The translations under genes and the position numbers were made by a program. This document shows, one piece after another, positions 24,334 through 32,252 of a stretch of DNA of 40,058 nt. How positions within the stretch are numbered: position 1 is the first letter of the stretch; each line of letters starts with the position of its first letter. Below the pieces are notes generated by a model. That model was not told the origin of the DNA and ran no database searches. It saw nothing but the letters and a program-made list of their open reading frames with translations. Source of the stretch: Caenibacillus caldisaponilyticus (lineage in GTDB: Bacteria > Bacillota > Bacilli > Bacillales > Sporolactobacillaceae); the NCBI RefSeq assembly GCF_002003465.1, contig NZ_BDDQ01000036.1, forward strand, positions 1 through 40,058, given 5' to 3'.

Positions 24334-24774
24334 TCATGAGCCCGATTGCGGGTGATAATAACCGAACGTTTCAACATAATGCGTGCCGTAATAGGCGCGG
24401 ACGATGACCGGATAGTAACCCGGAAGCACTCCGGCATCCTGGACAAACAACCATATTTTATAGGTATGGCCGTTCATCTCCACCGGCGCCAAGGCCTTGC
24501 AGCCGATGAGATCAGCCGGGCTGTCCGGCGGCGGCGTGCACGTAGCCGACAATAAATCCTCCCCCGTCCCGCCGGGTAGGTTCACGTATTCTTCCAAATA
24601 TTTATGAGCGAGATGAACGGCGGCCAACTTGTCCGCATTAGCGGCCGTCATCTTTCCGCCTTGCACAAAAAATGAAAAAAAGGTCATTAAGACGATCGCC
24701 AAAAGGGTGACGGACAACAACACTTCGATCAACGTAAAGCCTTTTTCCCCGCGCTTGAAATAGAACGCCTTCAT
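24334..24774 (-). CDS. type IV prepilin-like protein (PilV-type minor pilin)
   Basis: About 146 residues. The cleavage motif GEKG before FTLIEVLLSVTLLAIVLMTF is a textbook class III prepilin signal, with Glu at +5. The C-terminal domain has two cysteines (SATCTPPP, LIGCKAL) that could form a disulfide, and an aromatic tail (GTHYVETFGYYHP). The start is ATG at 24772-24774 after AAGGG; GTG at 24780 is equally possible. It is first gene of the leftward minor-pilin set and has its own promoter, divergent from pilB. Confidence 0.8.
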   Translation of the reverse strand: MKAFYFKRGEKGFTLIEVLLSVTLLAIVLMTFFSFFVQGGKMTAANADKLAAVHLAHKYLEEYVNLPGGTGEDLLSATCTPPPDSPADLIGCKALAPVEMNGHTYKIWLFVQDAGVLPGYYPVIVRAYYGTHYVETFGYYHPQSGS

Positions 24775-24804
24775 CGCCACGCCCTTCTCCGTTTTTTACA
24801 CTTT

Positions 24805-24832
24805 ATTATAATCTGTCAAGCCCCATGCCCAA
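24805..24832 (-). promoter_or_regulatory. promoter of the minor-pilin genes
   Basis: TTGGGC (24832-24827), a 16-nt spacer and perfect TATAAT (24810-24805) on the minus strand, about 30 nt upstream of the PilV-like start. Confidence 0.55.
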
Positions 24833-24875
24833 GTCATTCTTGATAACCTTCTTATTTTCTCATAAAATTTCATTA

Positions 24876-24889
24876 AGGACTAAAGTCCT
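24876..24889. promoter_or_regulatory. palindrome AGGACTAAAGTCCT between divergent pilus promoters
   Basis: AGGACT-AA-AGTCCT is a perfect inverted repeat. It lies 43 nt upstream of the minor-pilin -35 and in the -35 region of the pilB promoter. It is well placed to be a shared regulator site, but I cannot name the protein. Confidence 0.4.
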
Positions 24890-24912
24890 GGTAATTTCAT
24901 CCTCGAAAGAAG

Positions 24913-24918
24913 TATAAT
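24913..24918 (+). promoter_or_regulatory. -10 box of the pilB promoter
   Basis: Perfect TATAAT on the plus strand. The expected -35 position holds no consensus hexamer but overlaps or abuts the AGGACTAAAGTCCT palindrome, which suggests activator dependence. Confidence 0.45.
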
Positions 24919-25004
24919 AGTCCCATAAAATCACCCTTATGTATGATTATACTACCTTTAAGGAGTATTCCAATAGATCGTTCCATCCCCCTACATGGAG
25001 TGCC

Positions 25005-25058
25005 ATGAGCCGATTCCTTCCGGACGGCAAACAAAGTCAGATCGCCTTCCCGGCTCAT
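25005..25058 (+). other. structured 5' leader of pilB
   Basis: ATGAGCCG (25005-25012) is perfectly complementary to CGGCTCAT (25051-25058), enclosing 38 nt that include GGACGGCAAACAAAGTC. The hairpin closes 25 nt before the pilB start. It is not a recognised riboswitch. Confidence 0.4.
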
Positions 25059-25083
25059 CCATACCGTTAAAGGAGCGTTTTTT

Positions 25084-26754
25084 ATGAGCGGACCGCTCAG
25101 AAAACGGCTCGGTGATCTGCTCATCGACGCCGGATTAATCACAAAAGAACAATTGGAAACCACTTTGAAATCGAAAAATCGTGACCAAAAGCTGGGCGAC
25201 GCTCTCGTACAAAACGGTTACATCACCGAACAACAACTCATCACCGCCCTTGAACAACAGCTGGGCATACCGCACATTCATTTATACCGCCAAGCCATCG
25301 ACAAAAATTTGTCCAAACTCATCCCGGTTGATATGGCGAAACAAAGAGACATCGTGCCTTTTAAAAGAGAGGGACAAACCCTTTATGTGGCGATGGCCGA
25401 TCCCATGGATTTGTACACGGTGGAAGAACTTCGCCTGCTCACGGGTTATCAAATTGAGCCGGCCATCGCCGCCCGCGAAGACATTCAATGGGCGATCCGT
25501 CAAATTTACGGTTTAGACGATTCCGTCGAGGAGCTCCTGACGCAAATCCCGACGACGGACCGCGTCGCTGTGACGGATCGGAACGACAACACTTCGGCGA
25601 TCGCTAAACTCGTCAACCAAATTTTGATGAACGCGATCGAACAGCGGGCGAGCGACGTCCACATCGATCCCCACGAATCTTCGATCGCCATCCGCTATCG
25701 CATCGACGGCGTGCTCAACACTGTGCGCACCTTGCCGAAAAACATGCAAAACATTTTAACCGCGCGCATGAAGATCATTTCCAATTTAAACATTACCGAA
25801 TCCCGGCTGCCTCAAGACGGACGCGTCAAATTGGAGCTGCAGGGCAAGGCCGTCGATCTGCGCGTTTCGACGCTGCCGACGATTTTCGGGGAAAAAATCG
25901 TCGTGAGGATCCTGGATTTGCACAACACGCTGCAGTCTCCGCAGCAAATCGGCTTCAGCGACCAAAACTTGAAAACTTTTCTCGGCTTTATCGAAAAGCC
26001 GAACGGCATCGTCCTCATTACCGGGCCGACGGGATCCGGAAAAACGGCGACGCTGTACGCCGCCTTAAACCATCTGAATACCGAAAAGGTCAACATCATC
26101 ACGATTGAAGACCCGGTCGAATATCAGCTGGAAGGCATCAACCAGATCCAGGTCAACCCGAACGTCGGCCTCACGTTCGCCAACGGCTTGCGCGCGATCT
26201 TGCGCCAAGATCCCAACATCATCATGGTCGGGGAAATCCGCGATTCGGAGACGGCGGAAATTGCGGTGCGCGCTTCGCTCACCGGCCATCTCGTGCTGAG
26301 CACGATCCATACAAACGATGCCGTCAGCACGATCACCCGCCTCATTGACATGGGGATCGAGCCGTTTCTCATCGCGAGCTCCTTGACCGGCGTCATCGCC
26401 CAGCGCCTCGTCCGCCGCGTCTGCCTCCATTGCGGGGCATTCGAACCGGCCACCGCCAGGGAAAAAGAAATCTTCGCCAGCCGCGGCCTCGAGATCGACC
26501 GGGTCTTTCGCGGCAAAGGCTGCCGCCGCTGCAACATGACCGGTTACCGGGGGCGGACCGCTATTCATGAAATTTTGACCGTGGACGACGAAGCGCGAAA
26601 ACTCATCATGAACAACGCGCCGACGCAAGCGATCCGGAAATACTTCGAGGCGCAAAACATGGCGTTTCTCATCGACGACGGGCTCATGAAAGTGAAAGAG
26701 AGCGTGACGACGACGGAAGAAATCTTGCGCGTCGTCGCGGGAACGTCCATCTGA
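25084..26754 (+). CDS. pilB: type IV pilus extension ATPase PilB (GspE family)
   Basis: A 556-residue hexameric motor ATPase. The N-terminal MshEN domain has two 24-residue motifs (RLGDLLIDAGLITKEQLETT and KLGDALVQNGYITEQQLITA), the pattern that binds c-di-GMP in MshE-like ATPases. The core has Walker A GPTGSGKTATLYAAL, the Asp box TIEDPVEYQ, Walker B IIMVGEIRDSETAEIA and the His box STIHTNDA. A C-terminal zinc site is formed by CLHCG and CRRCNMTGYRGR. The start is ATG at 25084, with AGGAG eight nt upstream. It heads the rightward pilus operon and powers pilin polymerisation at the inner face of the membrane. Confidence 0.94.
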   Translation: MSGPLRKRLGDLLIDAGLITKEQLETTLKSKNRDQKLGDALVQNGYITEQQLITALEQQLGIPHIHLYRQAIDKNLSKLIPVDMAKQRDIVPFKREGQTLYVAMADPMDLYTVEELRLLTGYQIEPAIAAREDIQWAIRQIYGLDDSVEELLTQIPTTDRVAVTDRNDNTSAIAKLVNQILMNAIEQRASDVHIDPHESSIAIRYRIDGVLNTVRTLPKNMQNILTARMKIISNLNITESRLPQDGRVKLELQGKAVDLRVSTLPTIFGEKIVVRILDLHNTLQSPQQIGFSDQNLKTFLGFIEKPNGIVLITGPTGSGKTATLYAALNHLNTEKVNIITIEDPVEYQLEGINQIQVNPNVGLTFANGLRAILRQDPNIIMVGEIRDSETAEIAVRASLTGHLVLSTIHTNDAVSTITRLIDMGIEPFLIASSLTGVIAQRLVRRVCLHCGAFEPATAREKEIFASRGLEIDRVFRGKGCRRCNMTGYRGRTAIHEILTVDDEARKLIMNNAPTQAIRKYFEAQNMAFLIDDGLMKVKESVTTTEEILRVVAGTSI

Positions 26755-27096
26755 ACCGCCGTTTCACCGTGCCGGTCGAAATGGCCCGTCCCCCGATAAA
26801 GACAGCAGGACAAGCGGCCATATCGGCCGAATCGAACGCCTGATGAAGATCCAGTGGGAAGATCAATTTTTTAGCCTTTGATCAAACGATTAGGAAGAAA
26901 AACGGAGAAGCGCGGCAATTAAAACCAAAAGCCCTCACAATAAGGCGAAATGGATTTAAGGAGGTGAGTGCCATGTGAGGCGGGGGACGGGTGATGGTTG
27001 AGGATCCGCCGCGCAATGTTGCAAACATCCGCGATGTCACCATGAAGCCGCCGTCAAACCGGCCGGCGGCGGTTGTTCCGGAAGGACGGTATTCGC
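26755..27096 (+). other. pilB-pilT spacer with a perfect SD and start-stop mini-ORF
   Basis: This 342-nt spacer holds no ordinary gene. At 26957-26967 TAAGGAGGTGA matches the full anti-SD of 16S rRNA. Eight nt after its GGAGG comes ATG immediately followed by TGA (26973-26978). A nine-codon GTG frame (26968-26994) overlaps a 46-codon ATG frame (26994-27134), which runs into pilT in another frame. Upstream, GATCAA/TTGATC flank a T-rich loop near 26861-26883. Confidence 0.45.
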
Positions 27097-28152
27097 ATGA
27101 AACCCATCCACGACTTGTTGAAAGAGGCTTTTGACCGCGGCGCATCCGACTTGCATTTGACGGTCGGGAGCCGTCCCGTTATGCGCATCAACGGCGTGTT
27201 GACGAAAACGAGCGACGAACCTTTGAAACCCGAAGATACGGAAGCGATGGCGCTGGCGCTCATCCCGGAACAGATGCGCGACCGTTTTTACGACAAAGGC
27301 GAAATCGATTTTTCCTACAGCATGTCCGGCGTCTCCCGTTTTCGCGTCAACGCGTACAAACAGCGCTCCTGCATCGCTTTAGCGATTCGCGTCATCCCGA
27401 CCAAAGTGCCGACGCTCGAGGAATTGGGCTTGCCGGAAATCCTAAAGGACATCGCCCGCGCCGCACATGGTCTCGTTCTCGTCACCGGTCCGACGGGAAG
27501 CGGCAAATCGACGACGCTTGCCGCCATGATCGATTACATGAACCAGACGATGAACCGGCACATCATCACCTTGGAAGACCCGATCGAATTTCTGCACAAG
27601 CATAAGGGCTGCCTTATCAACCAGCGCGAAGTGGGGCTTGACACCGGCGGTTTCGCCACGGCGTTGCGGGCGGCGCTCCGGCAAGATCCGGACGTCATCC
27701 TCGTCGGCGAGATGCGCGACCTCGAAACGATCGCGACCGCCATCACCGCCGCGGAAACCGGACATCTCGTGCTCGCCACCTTGCACACGACCGACGCGCC
27801 GACGACGATCGACCGCATCGTCGATGTCTTTCCGCAAGGCCAGCAGGCGCAAATCAAAATCCAGCTGGCCTCGGAGTTGGTGGCGATCATCTCGCAGCGC
27901 TTGTTTCCGACGATCCGCGGCGACGGGCGCGTCGCCGCCATGGAAATCTTGATCAAAACGCCGGCGGTCGCCAACTTGATCCGCAACGACAAAACCCACC
28001 AAGTGCCGAGCATCATGCAAATGAACCGCCATCTCGGCATGTGCACGATGGAAATGTCGGTGACCCAGCTCGTGCGCGAAGGGAAAATTTCACAAGAAGC
28101 GGCCCGGGACTATCTGGGCGTCGTGATGTCGCGAAGCCGCGAGCCCATGTAA
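27097..28152 (+). CDS. pilT: type IV pilus retraction ATPase PilT
   Basis: A 351-residue twitching-motility ATPase that depolymerises pili. It shows the PilT N-terminal GASDLHLTVGSRPVMRINGV, Walker A TGPTGSGKSTTLAAMID, the Asp box TLEDPIEFLH, Walker B PDVILVGEMRDLETI, the His box ATLHTTDAPTTIDRI and DVFP, plus the conserved C-terminal AAMEILIKTPAVANLIR. The start is ATG at 27097 with GGAAGGA ten nt upstream; a longer in-frame start at 27073 is less likely. It follows pilB after the 342-nt spacer. Its presence implies that these pili can retract. Confidence 0.94.
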   Translation: MKPIHDLLKEAFDRGASDLHLTVGSRPVMRINGVLTKTSDEPLKPEDTEAMALALIPEQMRDRFYDKGEIDFSYSMSGVSRFRVNAYKQRSCIALAIRVIPTKVPTLEELGLPEILKDIARAAHGLVLVTGPTGSGKSTTLAAMIDYMNQTMNRHIITLEDPIEFLHKHKGCLINQREVGLDTGGFATALRAALRQDPDVILVGEMRDLETIATAITAAETGHLVLATLHTTDAPTTIDRIVDVFPQGQQAQIKIQLASELVAIISQRLFPTIRGDGRVAAMEILIKTPAVANLIRNDKTHQVPSIMQMNRHLGMCTMEMSVTQLVREGKISQEAARDYLGVVMSRSREPM

Positions 28153-28304
28153 AAAACGGCGGTCTTTAGCGCTGGAATCCCTTCGCTCAAATGGAAGCGA
28201 CGCTCAACCGCCAAAAGGCGGCGCCGGGCAGCCGGAAAGAGGCGGTCAGCGCCATCTCTGAAATCAGTGGCAGCGGGCAAACGCAGCGAAAGGAAGATGG
28301 TCAC

Positions 28305-29513
28305 ATGCCGTTATATCGCTACCAGGGGCATACCGAGACCGGCAAACTGAAGCGCGGGCGCATGTCGGCGGCGACGCCGCGCGAAGTCTCGATGCGCCTG
28401 CGGGATAAGGGCATCATCGTCACCCACTTGGAGGAAGCGCCCGAATCCATCTGGACCAAAGAAATCACCTTTGAGCGCAAAGTCAAGGACGCGGATTTTG
28501 TCATGTTCCTCCGGCAATTTGCGGCGCTTCTCAAAGCCGGCGTGTCCGTCGTCGACGCGACCGCCCTGCTCGCCGAACAGACCGAATCCGAACCGCTGAA
28601 AAAGGCGCTTTACGGCATCGACAAGGAGCTGCAAGCCGGAAATCCATTTTCCGCGGCGGCCTCGGCGTATAAAAAGGTTTTTCCGCCGCTGTCCGTTCAC
28701 ATCATCCGCGCCGGGGAATTGAGCGGTCAGTTGGACGAATCTTTTGAACGCTTGGCCGCCTACTATGAAAAGCAATACGACACCAAACAGAAGATCCGCT
28801 CGGCGCTCGCTTATCCCGCGGTCGTCATCGCCGCGTCGATCATCGTGATCATCTTTATGCTCGCTTTCGTCATTCCGAGATTTCAAGCGATGTTTGCCGG
28901 CCTCGGCATCCAGATGCCTTTGATCACCCGCCTCGTTTTTGGGGCGAGCCGAGCCATCGCGCACGGCTGGTGGGGACTCATCTTCCTCGCCGCCGCGGCC
29001 GCGGTCGCCTTGTATTTTTTAAAAAAAGCGCCGGGAGCCCGCTATCTTTTCGACAAGGCCGTCCTGAAGCTGCCCGTTTTCGGCATCTTGTTGAAGAAGG
29101 CGGCGATCGCCCGCTTCACGCGGACGCTCGGTTCGCTTCTGTCCGGCTCCGTCCCGATACTGGAATCGGTGCAAATGGCCGAACAAGTGGTCGGCAACGC
29201 CGTGATCCGCGAGGTGCTGGCCGAAACGCGGGATTCCGTCGCCGCGGGGGAATCCTTGGCCGAGCCGATGAAAAAAAGCGGCATCATTCCCCCGCTCGTC
29301 ACGCAAATGATCGCGGTCGGCGAGACGACCGGCTCGCTCGATGAGATGCTCGCCAAAGTCGCCGATTTTTACGAGGCGGACGTCGGCCACGCGACGGAGC
29401 GCGTGAAAGCGTTACTTGAACCGCTCTTGATCGCCGCGCTCTCCGTCATCGTCGGCGTCATCATCCTTGCCGTGATCGTTCCGATGTTTTCGCTTTACAA
29501 CCAACTCGATTAA
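28305..29513 (+). CDS. pilC: type IV pilus inner-membrane platform protein PilC (GspF family)
   Basis: A 402-residue platform protein with two GspF domains. Domain one contains FLRQFAALLKAGVSVVDATALLAEQ and IRAGELSGQLDESFERLAAYYE. Domain two contains FTRTLGSLLSGSVPILESVQMA and MIAVGETTGSLDEMLAKVADFYE. Three membrane helices are visible: IIVIIFMLAFVIP, WWGLIFLAAAAAVALYFL and LLIAALSVIVGVIILAVIVP. The start is ATG at 28305 with GAAAGGAAG upstream; the frame is open to 28191 but that extension is not family-like. It couples the ATPases to pilin insertion. Confidence 0.94.
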   Translation: MPLYRYQGHTETGKLKRGRMSAATPREVSMRLRDKGIIVTHLEEAPESIWTKEITFERKVKDADFVMFLRQFAALLKAGVSVVDATALLAEQTESEPLKKALYGIDKELQAGNPFSAAASAYKKVFPPLSVHIIRAGELSGQLDESFERLAAYYEKQYDTKQKIRSALAYPAVVIAASIIVIIFMLAFVIPRFQAMFAGLGIQMPLITRLVFGASRAIAHGWWGLIFLAAAAAVALYFLKKAPGARYLFDKAVLKLPVFGILLKKAAIARFTRTLGSLLSGSVPILESVQMAEQVVGNAVIREVLAETRDSVAAGESLAEPMKKSGIIPPLVTQMIAVGETTGSLDEMLAKVADFYEADVGHATERVKALLEPLLIAALSVIVGVIILAVIVPMFSLYNQLD

Positions 29514-29583
29514 TAAAAACTGGAAAACACCCAAACACAAATGGGCCATACATTTCCCTCTGACGCTTTCGCTTGCCGTGATA

Positions 29584-29637
29584 TGCTGGCAAAGGTTGTC
29601 CGACGGGGGATCGGACGGAGCCATGACATTCGTCCGG
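29584..29637 (+). other. pilin leader with mutually exclusive pairings
   Basis: GTCCGA (29598-29603) pairs with TCGGAC (29611-29616). The same segment, CGGACG (29612-29617), can instead pair with CGTCCG (29631-29636). An outer TGGC/GCCA pair encloses the first hairpin. Such alternative stems are a feature of RNA switches; no known class was recognised. Confidence 0.35.
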
Positions 29638-29706
29638 TCACCACCGTCCTAAAATAAAATCCCAACCCATACTATGAAAATAGTAAAAGGTGAAAGGAAG
29701 AGTGAT

Positions 29707-30117
29707 ATGTTGAAAAAAGCATTGAAAAACGAACGCGGTTTGACGCTCGTCGAACTGCTCGCGGTCATCGTCATCCTCGGCATCATCGCCGCCATCGCCG
29801 TCCCGAGCGTCAGCACTCTGATCAACAAATCGAATAACAAAGCGAAAGTGGCGGAAGCCGTCGAGATCATCGATGCGGCCAAACTCTATGTGGCGGATAA
29901 TAACGTGCAAGTCCAAAACGGCTCAAATTTAAATTTGTCATGGGGATATTTAGATCCTTATCTTGATCATGTAAAAGATAAAAACTTTACGGTCTCTGTT
30001 GTAACCGATGGCAACGGAAAAGTGACCTATTACATTTACAATCATGAAGCCAATAGTATCGTCGGGAATCCTGCCTCTGAATCACAACTGACCGATTGGC
30101 TTAATAGCCACAAATAA
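29707..30117 (+). CDS. major type IV pilin (PilA/ComGC-like)
   Basis: A 136-residue prepilin with a short leader, MLKKALKNERG, cleaved before LTLVELLAVIVILGIIAAIA (Leu at +1, Glu at +5), the helix that packs the pilus core. The globular part is about 85 residues and ends in QLTDWLNSHK; it has no cysteines. The start is ATG at 29707 with AAAGGAAG upstream. Its position directly before the prepilin peptidase gene, and the short simple domain, suggest it is the major subunit. The 3' half of the gene is clearly more AT-rich than the 5' half and the neighbours, hinting at exchange or rapid change of the exposed domain. Confidence 0.9.
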   Translation: MLKKALKNERGLTLVELLAVIVILGIIAAIAVPSVSTLINKSNNKAKVAEAVEIIDAAKLYVADNNVQVQNGSNLNLSWGYLDPYLDHVKDKNFTVSVVTDGNGKVTYYIYNHEANSIVGNPASESQLTDWLNSHK

Positions 30118-30119
30118 CA

Positions 30120-30869
30120 ATGATCACCCTTGGCTTTTTCGCTCTGGGGCTGATTTTGGGTTCGTTTTATAACGTCGTCGGCTTGCGCGTGCCGGCGGGC
30201 GAATCAATCGTGGCGCCGCCGTCGCATTGTCCGCATTGCGGGCGGCGCCTGTCAGCCCTGGAGCTTGTTCCCGTTTTTTCTTATCTTTTTTTAAAAGGCC
30301 AATGCCGAACGTGCCGTGCGAAGATTTCCGCGCTTTATCCGGCGATCGAGCTTGCGGTCGGGCTCCTTTTCGCTTGGGCTTTCCACCGTCTCGGTTGGGC
30401 GCCCGAGCTGGCGGCGGCTCTGGCCTTGGCGTCGCTTCTCGCCATCGTTTTCGTCTCCGACGTCGCCTACATGCTCATCCCGGATAAAATCTTGTTGGTC
30501 TTTGCGGCGCTCTTTGTCGCCTTGAACGCGTGTCTGCCGTTTCGGCCATGGGAAGACGCATTTATCGGGAGCGCCGTCGGCTTTCTGTTGCCGTACGCCG
30601 TGGCCGTCGTCAGCCGCGGCAAGATGGGCGGCGGGGACATTAAATTGTTCGCCGTCCTCGGTTTTGTTTTGGGCTGGAAAAACGTGCTCGTCGCTTTCTT
30701 CCTGTCCGCTTTTTTCGGCGCGGTCATCGGAGGAGCAGGATTGGCCGCCGGAATGATCAAACGCGGCAAACCGATGCCATTCGCGCCGTTCATCGCGCTC
30801 GGCGCATGGGCGGCCAGCTTTTTCGGCACCGACATTTGGAATTGGTACTTCCATTTCCTATCCGATTGA
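30120..30869 (+). CDS. pilD: prepilin peptidase / N-methyltransferase PilD
   Basis: A 249-residue polytopic membrane aspartic protease that cleaves prepilin leaders and methylates the new N-terminus. It has GSFYNVVGLRVP, two CxxC pairs in the methyltransferase loop (CPHCG, CRTC), and the catalytic Asp pair in VSDVAYMLIPD and KMGGGDIKL. Around seven further hydrophobic helices follow. The start is ATG at 30120, only two nt after the pilin stop and with no SD, so translation probably depends on ribosomes finishing the pilin. It serves all the prepilins in this region. Confidence 0.93.
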   Translation: MITLGFFALGLILGSFYNVVGLRVPAGESIVAPPSHCPHCGRRLSALELVPVFSYLFLKGQCRTCRAKISALYPAIELAVGLLFAWAFHRLGWAPELAAALALASLLAIVFVSDVAYMLIPDKILLVFAALFVALNACLPFRPWEDAFIGSAVGFLLPYAVAVVSRGKMGGGDIKLFAVLGFVLGWKNVLVAFFLSAFFGAVIGGAGLAAGMIKRGKPMPFAPFIALGAWAASFFGTDIWNWYFHFLSD

Positions 30870-30914
30870 CCGCCGCGCCTAAGCTCATTTCACGCGTGTT
30901 CTTGATCGGTCCAT

Positions 30915-31036
30915 CGGCGGTTTCGGATCCCACCCTATCTTCTGGTCCATCGCCCCGAAACCGCCGGCCGGAACAAACCGGGCGGCTGAAGGCCGTCCGG
31001 TTCATTCCGGCCTTCGTGCCGTTCCGAAATGGAACG
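30915..31036 (+). other. three consecutive hairpins between pilD and pilM
   Basis: First, CGGCGGTTTCGG (30915-30926) pairs perfectly with CCGAAACCGCCG (30955-30966). Second, GAAGGCCG (30988-30995) pairs with CGGCCTTC (31008-31015). Third, CGTTCC (31020-31025) pairs with GGAACG (31031-31036). None has a T-run. They may tune expression of pilMNO relative to pilin and pilD. Confidence 0.5.
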
Positions 31037-31067
31037 CCGACGACTCGATAAAAGGATGAAAAGTTCC

Positions 31068-31994
31068 ATGGCGAAAACAACCTTGCGTGTCAGCATCGAC
31101 TTTGACGATCGCGCCGTTCGCTATGTCGCGGTAAACGGAACCGACGCCGGAGCGGTGACGGCTTTCGGCGAACGCCGGTTGCCGCCCGGCGTCATAAAAA
31201 ACGGCAAAGTCGCCAATCGCCGCAAGTTGACCGACATTCTGAAGAAATGCGCAAAGACTTGGCGCATCAAGCGCCAAGCCGTCCGCTTCCACGTGCCGGA
31301 TGCTTTTGTGTTTCTCCGCTCGGTGGACATTCCGGAACACGTCCAGGAGGAAGAAATCAAAAGCCACTTGTACATGGAAATGGCGGCCAGCCTCCCGTTG
31401 CCGTTCGAGGATCCGATTTTTGATTATATCCCGCTCGAAAACCATAAGATTCTCTTGGTCGCTTCCTCGCGGGCGATCGTTGCCGATTATGCGGAGGCCT
31501 TGCGAAAAGCGGGGCTTAAGCCGATCGCCGCCGACATTACGCCGCTGTCGTTTTACCGGCTCCTTCATGCGCGCGGCATCGCCGAGCCCGATGATCACGT
31601 GCTTTGCGTCGGTTTGCACCGGCACATGATGAACGTGAGCATCTTTCACGACGATAAGCCCCTTTTCATCCGGCAGTTTCTCGGAACCTATGACATCGCG
31701 CTCGGAACGGAGGCGGCCTACAACGCGGACGAAAAAGACGCGCTGACGGAAATCGAGCGGGTTCTTCATTTCTACCGCTATACGATACAAAGGGGCGATG
31801 CGGGCATTACCAAAATCGTTTTGCTGAGCGACAGCAATCACGTCGATTTGCGCGACGCCGATCCCATCTTGTCGGCGGCGCTCGGCGTTCCGGTCAAGAC
31901 GCTGCAATCGTCCGACTTTCCGACAGAGATGGCCGGTCCGATCCCCGAGACGTGCTTGCTCGCCTTAGGGCTCGCCCTGCGGGAAGACGATTGA
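31068..31994 (+). CDS. pilM: type IV pilus assembly protein PilM
   Basis: A 308-residue actin-fold protein of the inner-membrane alignment complex. It shows the PilM pattern: LRVSIDFDDRAVRYVAV at the start, KRQAVRFHVPDAFVFLRSV, EEIKSHLYMEMAASLPLPFE, DYIPL, and a second actin-like half with DHVLCVGLHRHMMNVSIF and IVLLSDSN. The start is ATG at 31068, with AAAGGA 11 nt upstream; ATG at 31056 is an alternative. It binds the cytoplasmic tail of PilN; the tail here, INLLPER, matches the classical PilM-binding motif. It is followed by a 258-nt spacer in which I see no gene. Confidence 0.82.
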   Translation: MAKTTLRVSIDFDDRAVRYVAVNGTDAGAVTAFGERRLPPGVIKNGKVANRRKLTDILKKCAKTWRIKRQAVRFHVPDAFVFLRSVDIPEHVQEEEIKSHLYMEMAASLPLPFEDPIFDYIPLENHKILLVASSRAIVADYAEALRKAGLKPIAADITPLSFYRLLHARGIAEPDDHVLCVGLHRHMMNVSIFHDDKPLFIRQFLGTYDIALGTEAAYNADEKDALTEIERVLHFYRYTIQRGDAGITKIVLLSDSNHVDLRDADPILSAALGVPVKTLQSSDFPTEMAGPIPETCLLALGLALREDD

Positions 31995-32252
31995 ACGCCA
32001 TCCTTTTGGACATTTCAGCGCCGACGCTTTGCGCCGATCCCTTTTTGACACTTTCCATCGTGCCGTCGGTGAACGCTCCCGATCGCCAACCGTCTCTCGG
32101 CGGCCGTTTTCCTTGCGTCCTAGGGCCGACACCCCGCTGTGCAACGGGTGCCCCGGATTCCACAACCCGGCGTGCGGCTTTGCCGGCGGCCTATCAACGG
32201 GCGCGCATCTTCGTCAAAATGAAACATCATCTATTGTGGGCAGGGGACAGCC

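Noticed and set aside
25005-25058. c-di-GMP-I (GEMM) riboswitch before pilB
   Set aside because: GGCAAAC is present but the second conserved part (GACGCAAAGCC-type) and the usual helix order are absent, so only a generic structured leader is claimed.
31995-32252. Possible gene in the pilM-pilN gap
   Set aside because: Frames here overlap pilM or run antisense, lack an SD and have no coherent protein character.
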